From: Odontesthes bonariensis
Taxonomy: Eukaryota; Chordata; Actinopteri; Atheriniformes; Atherinopsidae
Assembly (NCBI RefSeq): GCF_027942865.1
Contig: NC_134508.1
Location: 32,485,466-32,549,465 of the forward strand
DNA length: 64,000 bases
Direction of reading: 5' to 3'
Part shown: positions 56,801 through 64,000 of the stretch, in pieces
Layout of the letters: the number at the start of each line of letters is the position of its first letter
How positions within the stretch are numbered: position 1 is the stretch's first letter
The notes under the pieces: model-generated
Told to the model about the DNA's origin: nothing
The model's database searches: none
The model's input: only the letters and a program-made list of their open reading frames with translations
Position numbers and translations under genes: made by a program

Positions 56801-59800
56801 TGCGACCCGCTACCTTAGCGGGTCCAAATTGCACCTTCGACCTGCGTCGAGCAATGTGAACGCTTGGTGTGTTGGTGACCCGTGTCGCCTGAAGCCGAGT
56901 TCAGGGGGCGTTGCCTAGTGGCAGAGCGTCACACGAAACACATAAAATGCTGGGCGTGTACAATGACGTAGGCACAAGCCATGTGTCGGAGGTAGGGTTA
57001 AATACACCTTGAGGACTCGTTTTTGCAATTGTATATGCAGTTCATGGAGACGTTATTTTACGGGGTGTGGATGGTTACAACGTGGGATGCCGCCGAAGAA
57101 CATATGCGGAGAATACAAGAGCACTATAGTCCCCGACATGTGGCGGTAAATAACGTCCTCTGCTCGGAGGCTGAGGAGCTCGCGGACCTCCTTGTGTCCC
57201 CAGTTGGCCATATTAAAAAATGTCTCGAACTTGATGTAGGCTAAAACAGAGTAAAACTTGTTCTCACCTGTCGCTGTTGTTCTGATCAGCTGTCTATTCT
57301 GTCTTTTAAACTCCTCACGTCACGCCACGCCCACGTCCGACCCGCGTCAATTGCGTTCACACCAAACTCGGCTCGGCAAAAAGACTAGGGTCCGACGCGG
57401 GTCGAAAGTCGAGTTGACGCGGCAGCCCGGGTCGGCAGTGTGAACGCAACAGCGGACACACTAAATTCGCGGATTAAACGCGGGTTATTCCTCAGTGTGA
57501 AAGGGGCTTATGTAAGATGTTCTACAGTACCTTGGAGTTAACCTTTCTATCAAAGTAATTGTTGTAGTTCAGAGAAATTTGAGGACAGATGGAGTAAAAC
57601 TGTGACTTACTGTATTATTATTCAGTCTCTATAATGCTTTAAAAAGTTTTACCTGTGACAATGTCGGGAACCAAAGGACCAGCTCGTGATCTCTTTTTCT
57701 TATTGCCTACATCATCTGTATTTTTATCATCTCCATCCCCCAGGGCGTTCTTATTCATGCCGTCTCCATCTCCTTGGTCTCCATCTTTCCCTTCACCAGC
57801 AAGGCTGCTGTCACCAAAACCATCTCTCCCATCTCCTCCATCTCTTCCATCTCTTCCATCTCTTCCGTCTCCTCCATCTCCTCCATCTCCATCTCCTCCA
57901 TCTCCTCCATCTCCTCCATCTCCTCCATCTCTTCCATCTCTTCCATCTCCTCCATCTTTTCCATCTGTCCCGTCTCCCTGTAAAGCTTTAGCATGTTTTG
58001 CTGTGTCCTCTTCGCCTCCCTCGTTTTTAAGCTTTCCCTGCTGTTTAGACCGGGCATCATGATTGTTGGCTTTGGTGTCCTTACGACCACTTGGATCAGC
58101 TGAATTACAGTAAACGCACAAAAGTAGGGAAAAATAATCAATAACTTTTAGTTAAAACATATTTTTAAATGACAATTAAAGATTGTCTTATCAGAGTGTC
58201 AACAATATTGTGTTTTAATACTAATGAATATATATCAAAATGATAAAGAAAGCTGTCCCACCTTCCACTCTGAGAGAGGCGCTGCTGGAAGTGATGCCAG
58301 CAATGGCGTAAAATGCTCCAATATCTACTATTTGACAATTTTTTACTCTCAGTGTGTGAGTTAGTTTGTCTTCGGAGACGGTGATCTCATATTTGTCCCC
58401 ATGTTCAAGTGATGAGTCTACTTTTGACCAAGTAATTCCGTTAAGGGGCGTTGACAAAACGCACTGAAAGATGGCGTCCTCACTTTCAGTGACCTTAACA
58501 TCTTTAATCTTGGCCGCAAACTCCACGGCAGGCACTAAGAGGAGGAGAAGGTGAATGTTGTGAACTAAAGAAACTTTTACGAAATCACCATTCATTGATA
58601 AATATGCTTTGACTTTTCTTATCAACTTCTGATGTACAAATTCTGTTTTCATCACAAAGGCAGGTTATGCTTTACCTTGAAAGTCAGTTGTAAGAATGTT
58701 TGTCTCTTCAACATCAACCTGGTATAATCCTGCATCTTCTGGTCCAGGGTTTTTGATACTGAAAACGTAGTTTGAACCTTCTTTATTAAGGCTGTGCTTT
58801 GAGTTTTCATCATCGTATGAAACCGAAGTCCCATCCTTGAGAGAGAAAAGTTAAATTCTTTTAAGATTATTTTTTTTTTTTAAATATTTCTAAAAACATT
58901 TTACTCTAGTTATAGATTTGAATTCACCTTGTATACAGTGATGACACTGTTGGGATCCTGGAGTGTCATGTTGAAGCTAAATTCAGCTTTTCCACTTGGT
59001 TTCACTTCTATTTGTTTCACATCCTCCAGCTTCTCTACAACCTAAAAAGTAAAGATATAAAGAACTTGTCGTAGAATATTTTATAACTCAAATTCTGAGT
59101 CAGTTGTTGTCATTTTTACCTGTCTTTTTGGAGGTTCAAAATACATTATTCAGAGGTTCTATGCAGTTTTTACAAATTCAGACAGTACCTTAGCCTGTTC
59201 ATCTTTCCTCTCCTTCTCCATCTGCTTTAGTTTCTTTAACAACCAGCGGAAGTCCGTAACACCATAGTCAAAACAGATTTTTTCATAGTCTTTCTTTGGT
59301 GCAGAGAGAAGCAGTTCAAAGAGTTTAGGATCAATTTCTCCCTCTTTCTTTGGTGGTATTGGCTTCTTTTTTTTGACAACGGTACTGAAAAGAGAAGAAC
59401 AGTTTTTTTTTGTTGTTGTTGTTGTTTTTTTGTTTAAACCACATATTAAGACTTTGACTAAAACTTACGTTTTCTTCAGCATTGATCTGAAATCCTGGGT
59501 TGCCTGCCCATTTTCTGAAAAAGCAAACAAATAAATGATTGTGGCATCATCACATTTTACACTTTATGTAGGGCTCCATCTAACTCTGCAATTATAAAGA
59601 CTACAAATTACAGCCTGGGTTATATTATTCTATTACCATGATCGGTTTGATTGGATGTTTGACAGAGCAAAGATGGGGACCTATCAAAGTAATTTGGTAA
59701 ATTTCATACCTGTCTGGGACTTCTTCTTATGGCTAACTGTACGAACACAAAGACATAAGCAAAAAAAAAAAACACAAGTAATTAGTTGTATAGTAATAAT

Positions 59801-60944
59801 CTGACTAATTCCATCCATATTTACTGTGAAATCTCACCTTCAATAACGTTCAGAGTGGCTGTGGAGACAGCTTTTCCATACTCGTTGGTTGCAAAGCACT
59901 TGTAGGTGTCAGCTTGGTCGATAGATACACCGATTACCTGATAAAGCAATACTCTTTTACATAGATGAAATCTGTAGATTCTGAGAAATCTGAGATATTT
60001 ATTACAAAAACCAATGAGCTGGAGTGCTGTGATGTGCTGTAAAGGTATGCAAAGCCAAACTAACTCTAACTTTAGCTTTTAAAACCTTATCTATATCTTT
60101 AAACTATAGACTTGGAGCTGCAACTATTAAATTTTTTTTGTTGGTGAATTAGTTGTTTTATTGATTTAAAATCAATAAAATGACATTGATAGAATGTCAA
60201 ATTCTATAAAGCCAATGTGATCAAAAACCAAAGATTTCTGAAAACTGATCAGTTGATCATCATGTAATCAGTAATCGCAGCTCAAAGTGAAAGACGGTAG
60301 CAGATGTCAGTGTAGGAGAGAGGGTTGCGATAAATTCTGTCATCCATTTGTTTTAGATTAATTTTTTGCCTTTTGTGGCTGTATTGATGGGGGAAAGTGG
60401 ATAGAGATTTAAAGTATGGAAAGAGAGAGTTGGGCGGTAACATGTAGCACATGGTCCAACCAACCAGAATATAAACCAGGCACTTTCATGTGGTAAACTC
60501 TAACAACTCGACTATTGGGTATCCCCACATATTGTGTTTTATGAGATGTGTTTGACAAAAAAATGCATGAAACATTAGTTGCCTGCTTTTTTTCTCACTT
60601 CCAGAATGTGTTCTCGAGCCTTTTCATCATATCTGGTCTTGTACTTTTCTGGGTCGTCCACTTCACCTTTATTGCGACCCCATGCGACAGTTGGTGCTGG
60701 CTCTCCACTCACCATAGCTTTGAAAAATGCCTTTTTCCCTGAAAAATGAAAATTTAGCCATATGACAATGATAAATGTCAATGGTAGTTTTTCATAATTT
60801 TGCTGAGTGTTTGTTTTCCACCTTCTTGAACAGTCACAGCCATGGGTTTCCGGGTAATGTCAGGAGTGGTCTTTCCTGCAGGAAGTTGCTCAACAAACTG
60901 GGTTATCATAACCCCAGGAACTCTGGACCTCTTCTTGATGGCCA
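47826..60944 (-). CDS. igfn1: immunoglobulin-like and FnIII domain protein, igfn1 (22 exons, 5' incomplete)
   Basis: Minus-strand exons, 5' to 3': 60944-60822, 60738-60599, 59937-59838, 59736-59710, 59514-59469, 59384-59189, 59041-58928, 58835-58676, 58534-58262, 58099-57653, 55874-55750, 55594-55453, 55363-55070, 54952-54656, 54341-54165, 54041-53913, 53767-53459, 52858-52773, 52658-52466, 50823-50527, 48242-47916 and 47830-47826. All phases agree, giving about 1,335 codons. Domain order: Ig, linker helix, Ig, Ig, Gly-Asp repeat, Ig, Ig, FnIII x3, Ig, FnIII, Ig. IGFN1 is a sarcomeric Z-disc-associated protein of skeletal muscle known to bind KY and filamin C. Diagnostic stretches are KKRSRVPGVMITQFVEQLP and APKKKDYEKICFDYGVTDFRW-type sequence (exact reading APKKDYEKICFDYGVTDFRW). 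The C-terminal Ig-Fn-Ig arrangement resembles myosin-binding protein C. The initiator exon beyond 60,944 was not found. Confidence 0.9.
47916..48242 (-). CDS. igfn1: igfn1 exon: C-terminal Ig domain
   Basis: One exon for a complete I-set Ig domain: GKFKVNVPQIKSLDFEFPPS, the cysteine in YMSC, then TWYRNN, the DTGEYKVI motif (Tyr corner) and a closing TAESAMTLSVR strand. The usual second cysteine before the last strand is a valine (YKVI), while extra cysteines occur in VCGVCSLLI. Confidence 0.88.
48690..48900 (+). pseudogene. Myb/SANT-like transposon protein fragment
   Basis: Reads FTGSEIEVLFSEIQKGKSVI-like sequence (seen here as GSEIEVLFSEIQKGKSVIF), then KAKKWEAITSAVN, matching the trihelix Myb/SANT-like protein that accompanies Harbinger transposases. 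Stops and frame breaks follow (after NCHL), so it is a dead copy. Confidence 0.7.
49130..49500 (-). pseudogene. HARBI1-like transposase fragment
   Basis: Minus-strand frames give DALVRQALGRERV in one frame, then TTLGFLATGTFQREIGDRSG and VSQSSVSRALPLVIKAL in another. The latter is the helix-turn-helix region typical of HARBI1/Harbinger transposases (FLATGSFQ...GVSQSTVSR). A frame change lies between them and the DDE catalytic part is missing. Confidence 0.8.
50527..50823 (-). CDS. igfn1: igfn1 exon: fourth FnIII domain
   Basis: DDPNPPGPIELDQNIPGTVT, LCWAPSPDEK, HYMVSKRDSFKRTWRTVG, VDIMPGREYYFRVFAKNDMG and LSAPSESPAFAIKKEK form one full FnIII fold (Trp in strand B, the YYFRV strand F). Ends before GTTTGT. 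Confidence 0.9.
50824..52465 (-). other. igfn1 intron
   Basis: About 1.6 kb. A block at about 51,110-51,410 looks less AT-rich than its surroundings, but I cannot assign it to a repeat family. No exon seen. Confidence 0.5.
52466..52858 (-). CDS. igfn1: igfn1 two exons: sixth Ig domain
   Basis: Exons 52858-52773 (VRPKFKGQNMKTFMVVRSGN, TVRLNINFE) and 52658-52466 (ACPLPEISWVKDGIPVLKRV, SERSDSGIYTITVQNLVGQE, SFNVEIRVT) together form an I-set Ig domain. A 114-bp intron splits it, and the phase is consistent (2 in, 1 out). Confidence 0.9.
53459..53767 (-). CDS. igfn1: igfn1 exon: third FnIII domain
   Basis: KPPGKVTDLKLTSSSYTTFS, LAWTKPKEVKGVEDEAQGYY and KAMATYWVRVTATNYGGDGE show the FnIII pattern with Trp and a YWVRV strand. 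Phase 1 at both ends. Confidence 0.9.
53913..54341 (-). CDS. igfn1: igfn1 two exons: second FnIII domain
   Basis: Exons 54341-54165 (YPGPPTAPKVVSAFKDCINL, GGTKIVGYNLEKNKTGTNYW) and 54041-53913 (DTKYAVKDVFEGAAYQFRVS, AINLSGAGDASIPCETVTAR). The 123-bp intron interrupts the fold between strands. Confidence 0.9.
54478..54515 (-). repeat. fragment of the LINE-like tail family
   Basis: CCCAGTTGTCATTGGGCAAG then AGGCAGGGTACATCCTG corresponds to the CATTGGGCGAGAGGCGGGGTACA part of the repeat seen at 2165-2511. It lies in an igfn1 intron and is heavily decayed. Confidence 0.5.
54656..54952 (-). CDS. igfn1: igfn1 exon: first FnIII domain
   Basis: DKPTPPQGPVDIMESGVTSV, EFKWKPPKDNGGCPITNYTI and DPGRRYCYQIRAKNAEGISD. 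The PPKDNGG and GG-P-ITNYTIE motifs are as in titin-type FnIII repeats. Confidence 0.92.
55070..55363 (-). CDS. igfn1: igfn1 exon: fifth Ig domain
   Basis: DPPKLDPDAFGKFTKPVIIK, GENAEWKMPFSGGAPMTIQW, YKDDDELLPATSVKIETSET and KCQRKDRGDVKIKIKNEYGT. An I-set domain in one exon. The first Cys position is Trp/Lys (AEWKMPF), as in several MyBP-C-like Ig domains. Confidence 0.9.
55453..55874 (-). CDS. igfn1: igfn1 two exons: fourth Ig domain
   Basis: Exons 55874-55750 (DKGVQFVCGLSDTVANVGDR, AELSCKLSSEASEGCWYKNG) and 55594-55453 (LTGGEGVEIIKDGACHTLTI, NCCKKDDTAVYRFEAEGRKS). The second exon starts at CTAACAGG after TCTGACAAG. The ACAG four bases later would break the frame. Confidence 0.87.
55875..57652 (-). 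other. igfn1 intron with a Harbinger-like element
   Basis: About 1.8 kb. Apart from the element at 56,787-57,508 it is AT-rich with no exon. Confidence 0.65.
56787..57508. mobile_element. PIF/Harbinger-like non-autonomous element, 722 bp
   Basis: Ends AGCCCCTTTCGCACTG and, inverted, AGCCCCTTTCACACTG, flanked by TAT (56,784-56,786 and 57,509-57,511). The interior is GC- and CpG-rich against an AT-rich intron, with repeated GACCCGC/GCGGGTC words. A + frame at 57,023-57,244 may be a relic ORF. Ends and size resemble the element at 41,267-41,980. Confidence 0.82.
57653..58099 (-). CDS. igfn1: igfn1 exon: Gly-Asp repeat linker
   Basis: 149 codons, phase 1 at both ends. Starts ADPSGRKDTKANNHDARSKQ and then runs through about 45 residues of GDG/GRD-type tripeptides (from about DGTDGKDGGDGRDGRDGG) and an acidic stretch GDGDGMNKNALGDGDDKNTD, ending KKKRSRAGPLVPDIVT. 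Mammalian IGFN1 also carries a Gly-rich low-complexity region between its N- and C-terminal Ig clusters. The coding DNA is a GGAGAT/GGAAGAT minisatellite, which is why all frames on both strands stay open here. Confidence 0.85.
57821..57972. repeat. CCATCTCCT / CCATCTCTT minisatellite in coding sequence
   Basis: About 150 bp of near-continuous CCATCT(C/T)(C/T)T units, 6-9 bases periodic, inside the igfn1 linker exon. Length changes in multiples of three would keep the frame. Confidence 0.9.
58262..58534 (-). CDS. igfn1: igfn1 exon: third Ig domain
   Basis: VPAVEFAAKIKDVKVTESED, AIFQCVLSTPLNGITWSKVD, YEITVSEDKLTHTLRVKNCQ and IVDIGAFYAIAGITSSSASL. Closely follows the third Ig domain of IGFN1 (VEFVAKLRDVK...). 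Confidence 0.92.
58676..59041 (-). CDS. igfn1: igfn1 two exons: second Ig domain
   Basis: Exons 59041-58928 (VVEKLEDVKQIEVKPSGKAE, FSFNMTLQDPNSVITVYK) and 58835-58676 (DGTSVSYDDENSKHSLNKEG, YVFSIKNPGPEDAGLYQVDV). PEDAGLYQVDVE is the conserved Tyr corner. Confidence 0.92.
59189..59384 (-). CDS. igfn1: igfn1 exon: conserved helical linker
   Basis: TVVKKKKPIPPKKEGEIDPK, LFELLLSAPKKDYEKICFDY, GVTDFRWLLKKLKQMEKERK and DEQAK. This segment between the first and second Ig domains, with DYEKIC and D(F/Y)RWxLK, is specific to IGFN1 and secured the gene's identity. Confidence 0.93.
59469..59514 (-). CDS. igfn1: igfn1 short linker exon
   Basis: 46 bases: ENGQATQDFRSMLKKT, phase 1 in and 2 out, with a TTTTTCAG acceptor and a GTAAGT donor. 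Confidence 0.82.
59710..59736 (-). CDS. igfn1: igfn1 27-base micro-exon
   Basis: Encodes VSHKKKSQT plus one base. The acceptor GTTCGTACAG lies before TTAGCC. The alternative AG four bases later would also stay open only in a different frame and breaks the phase with its neighbours. Confidence 0.72.
59838..60944 (-). CDS. igfn1: igfn1 three exons: N-terminal signature and first Ig domain
   Basis: Exons 60944-60822 (IKKRSRVPGVMITQFVEQLP, AGKTTPDITRKPMAVTVQE), 60738-60599 (GKKAFFKAMVSGEPAPTVAW, GRNKGEVDDPEKYKTRYDEK) and 59937-59838 (VIGVSIDQADTYKCFATNEY, GKAVSTATLNVIE). DTYKCFATNEYG carries the second Ig cysteine. The first exon begins in phase 1, so at least one 5' coding exon is missing. Confidence 0.92.
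59938..60598 (-). other. igfn1 intron
   Basis: About 0.66 kb, AT-rich, nothing else seen. Confidence 0.6.
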
Positions 60945-63900
60945 CTGTTAAGATTAGGAAAAGTGTTCAATGGGGCAGAATCATGGGTGTGCTTGTGTTT
61001 TTAAGCTTAAACATTAACAGGAAGCCTACAAGAAATGGGAAACGCATCTTCTAAATACACATCTTCTAAATGCTTTGTCTATGACTCGAGTATATATTAT
61101 TTAAAAACTCAAAACATTCCTGGCCAACACATGAGACTGGATATGGTGAAAGTATTTGTAGAAGTTGAGCTGCAGTGAAGCTGCAAAATGTATCCACCTA
61201 ACTTAAGGTAAAACATTTGAGTAAAACCATGATAAGAATATCTACTCCAGAATCTTCTTAGAACTGAAGTTTGAATTTAAAGGTGCAGTGTTTCTCTTCC
61301 TCAAATAAAAAAGCAATATTGATCACATCTGTGATTTGTGAAATGAACACCACAGTGAGCATTAATGACAACTATAGACAGGCACTACTGGCTTCTACGG
61401 TTCTGTTTCTGTTAAACTTTTATTACTTCAGAGTCTCACAAGGGGTCACTCTTTCCTTTCTTTCCTTTTTCTGTTAATAACCATAACAGCAGCTGCAGAA
61501 TGAAAAACAGTTTACTTGGTTGTATTAATTGAATTCTGTGATACACTTTTCTTTTTTTTTTTTGTCTGTTTTATTTGTATGCTTTAACCAGCAGAAAGTT
61601 ATTTGTGACACGGATTTATTCTAATGCAGATTCCCCATAAAGCTTGAATTGTAGTACAGACACTGTTTTCTCTTTTTGAGTTTTTTTGCCAGATATAGAA
61701 GTCATTAACGAGAGGGAAGAAAAGAGAAGGGTGTTGCAGCTGCCAGCCTTTTGGTTTTCCTCAAATGTTTCTTAACAGAATGCCTCAGTAAGCAACACTG
61801 AGCTCAACCAACAGCTGTCGAAATCCCATACGACAACCCACCATCTGTTACCCTTTTTTCTGTACAACCGTCATACCTTGTAATGACTCGGAGTTGCTTC
61901 TGTCACCCTGGGGCTTGTACATTTGATATGACTTTTCTGCTGCCTTTTATGGATAGGTCAAACAACTGATTATCATACAGTACTGCTGTGTGCAGAATCA
62001 AGCCTGCCAAAATACCTCCGTTCTCCTATGTCTCATCCTTCCCCAATGAGTATCTGATCTAGAGGCATAAAGTCGCATGCAAATACATGTAAGAAGGGAG
62101 GTCCTTTATGCTAAAAATGACAGAATAACACCAACACAGATTTCTTGAAAAGCTGTCTACAAACCACATTTTTATTTTCTCTGACATGCAGTAAAGTCAG
62201 GGGCTAACTTATTATTAAATTCTGTCCTCAGTGAGTCACTTTTAGATTATCCATTTTGCATAATTGTTTTTCCAGCAGCCTTACTGCAGCTTAAAGGCAT
62301 CTATTGAATATTCATCAAATAGTATGTGTCATCTCTCAAGGGGTTGGTTTATATTCTTATATCATCTGAATGCAGGCAGGATTCTTGTAACTCTGTTCCT
62401 CAAGCATTGATTTTCGCATAATCCAAGTCTGTTAGGATAGCAGGCTGTGGTTTCTCTCTGCATACCAATTGCTCCTTGAAGAATTGATGGCTTTGAGCAG
62501 CAGCAAACTTGAGAATATCTTCAGTAAGAAGTTGTTGGCTTTGACGACAGATAACTGTCATAAACCACTCAAAGCAACCCCCTTTTTCCTTAGAATGAGT
62601 GTCAGTGTCTTTCAGACACTTGAATGTTGGTGTTTCTTGGAAGCTGAAAATTTGACAGTACAATTTTATTTTTTATTTTTACACAAGGTATATTACTGGA
62701 AGACTTTCTTCATTTCAAGGGTTAAAAAGTAGGATTTCAAAAGTCAACTCTTTTCTGGTATTAGATTTTACTGATGAGTAGAGAGAGTACTCATGAGTAG
62801 TTTCTGTTAGTTGTTGAAATAAAAAAGTTAAAAAGTCCACCCATCTAATCAGCATTAGACATGCAGTTCATACTACTTCTCTTTTTGCACAGTTTGTAGT
62901 AATGACAACTGAAATCATTGTCACAACAAGGTTAAGTGGAATTTTTAATTTACTGAAGTATTCCGATACTTTGCTCTCGCTCTCCAAATTTAAAAAAAAA
63001 AGTGAGTATATTGATTAAATTATAAGCAAACAAGAAGATGCAGTTATTTAAAAATCATTGTATAAACTATATATTGTGTAAAGACTAATCATAATTTCTA
63101 AACTGAACCTTTCTTTTTTATATCTAGCCATTTTGAATTTTGTTCTCGTATCATACACAAAAAGGTGGAGCAGGGAGTATGTTTACTACCTCTTCCTTTA
63201 CAGGGTCAGTGTGTAAGATGAAGGGACAATTATTCGCTAAAGTAGCTTTACAAACTGCAATCAAATGAGTATTCTTCAAACATCAAATAACAATAGCTGG
63301 AAAAACATGTGAATGACAGTGAGATATGGAGGAGGCCACAGTCTTGTGAGTTTGGATTTTAAAGGGCCATGGACACAAAAATCAATAACTGTAACGATGT
63401 GAGTATTGAAACTGCTGGTCAATTACATTCTGGAAACCGTGATACCAAGCATGCACTGAGCGCAGTTTTAATATAGCTCCAGAAGGCATTTTGATGACCT
63501 GCTGTAATCTTGTATGTTACTCAGAGACGGAGAGAGCATATGGGATTACAAAGTTTGATGACCTCATGGCCATTGTCAGACAGGGCATCAGTAAAAATAA
63601 ATAAATAACTGACATATTTGCAGTGTGTCACAGGTAATTAATACTTTTGTGTAATTTTCTGCCTATTATTTTAGATATATTTAACAAATGGTTGTCTATT
63701 GACGAGACTGGATGATTTTCGAGGGAAAAGGGTTGTTGGCTTTCGTAAAACAGTAGCTCGGAAAAGGCAAATATAACAACAATGGAGTACAGGATTTAGT
63801 TTTTAGCTAAAATGAATCTATGATGTTTTTATTATTATTATCGTTTGTGGTAGTAGTAGTAATATTAGTTTTCTTTTTAATGGACAAATAATTGGCCTCT

Positions 63901-64000
63901 GTTGTTCTTTACTTGAACACTAACAATAGTTGCATCTGTCTTTTTTTTTTTATAGTTTTCATTATAATTATCATTCTCAGCATTTCTAACTTTTTAAGGT
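60945..64000. other. 5' side of igfn1, no exon identified
   Basis: Should hold the initiator exon and promoter of igfn1, but the exon is probably only a few codons and I cannot pick it out. The 87-codon minus-strand frame at 62,400-62,663 has no recognised similarity. T- and A-rich tracts, no transposon ends found. Confidence 0.4.

Noticed and set aside
57655..58141. Long open frames on both strands (Pro/Ser-rich, Ile/Ser-rich, Leu/His-rich, Met/Glu-rich)
   Set aside because: All are shadows of the igfn1 Gly-Asp minisatellite. Only the minus frame with matching splice phases and flanking IGFN1-like context is kept.
62400..62663. 87-codon minus-strand frame upstream of igfn1
   Set aside because: Has the right strand for an igfn1 5' exon but no Ig or IGFN1-like sequence and no fitting donor at its end.
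1..64000. An undescribed multi-gene system (defence, biosynthetic or selfish cluster)
   Set aside because: All supported genes belong to known vertebrate families in conserved synteny, and the mobile elements are ordinary DNA transposon and LINE relics. Nothing indicates a new cooperating gene set.

Overview
The window looks like nuclear DNA of a teleost fish. It is AT-rich, its genes are split by GT-AG introns, and it is scattered with hAT and PIF/Harbinger DNA transposon remnants and LINE-like 3' tails typical of ray-finned fish. There are no bacterial operons, no convincing tRNA or rRNA genes and no CRISPR array.

Four protein-coding genes can be built exon by exon, with reading phase agreeing at the junctions. 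On the + strand, 15,570-26,344 encodes a complete synaptotagmin of 434 residues, best called syt2: luminal N-terminus, one membrane span, cysteine/lysine-rich juxtamembrane stretch, acidic linker, C2A and C2B. A 5' non-coding exon must lie upstream, and a long 3' UTR probably runs to about 29.1 or 30.6 kb. On the - strand, 31,770-39,371 encodes a protein of about 182 residues corresponding to the M20/M21 small subunit of myosin phosphatase (the C-terminal promoter product of ppp1r12b). It has a 17-base micro-exon and a probable GC-AG intron. The ankyrin/PP1-binding part of ppp1r12b is not visible. On the - strand, 42,624-45,665 encodes a 360-residue single-pass coiled-coil protein resembling IKBIP. 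On the - strand, 47,826 to at least 60,944 holds 22 exons of igfn1, a sarcomere-type Ig/FnIII protein, with a Gly-Asp repeat exon between its N-terminal and C-terminal Ig domains. Its first coding exon was not found.

Layout: 1-15.5 kb is intergenic or upstream of syt2 and carries two hAT relics, LINE-like tails, a 52-bp tandem repeat and a perfect hairpin. 15.5-30.6 kb is syt2, with a foldback element in intron 7. 31.4-39.4 kb is the ppp1r12b small-subunit unit. 39.5-42.6 kb is intergenic with a Harbinger-like MITE. 42.6-45.7 kb is the ikbip-like gene with a hAT element in intron 1. 45.7-47.7 kb is intergenic with a small hAT MITE. 47.7-61 kb is igfn1, with a two-gene PIF/Harbinger relic and a second Harbinger-like MITE in its introns. 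61-64 kb shows no gene I can support.

SYT2, PPP1R12B and IGFN1 all lie in human 1q32.1 (established knowledge), so the block preserves that synteny; the ikbip-like gene is an addition relative to it. Two of the genes (the M21-type phosphatase subunit and igfn1) are muscle-related and syt2 is the presynaptic Ca2+ sensor prominent at fast synapses including the neuromuscular junction. I see no evidence that they act as one system. The most unusual items are the stand-alone M21-type unit, its GC-AG splice site, the Gly-Asp repeat exon and the well-preserved transposon boundaries with target-site duplications.
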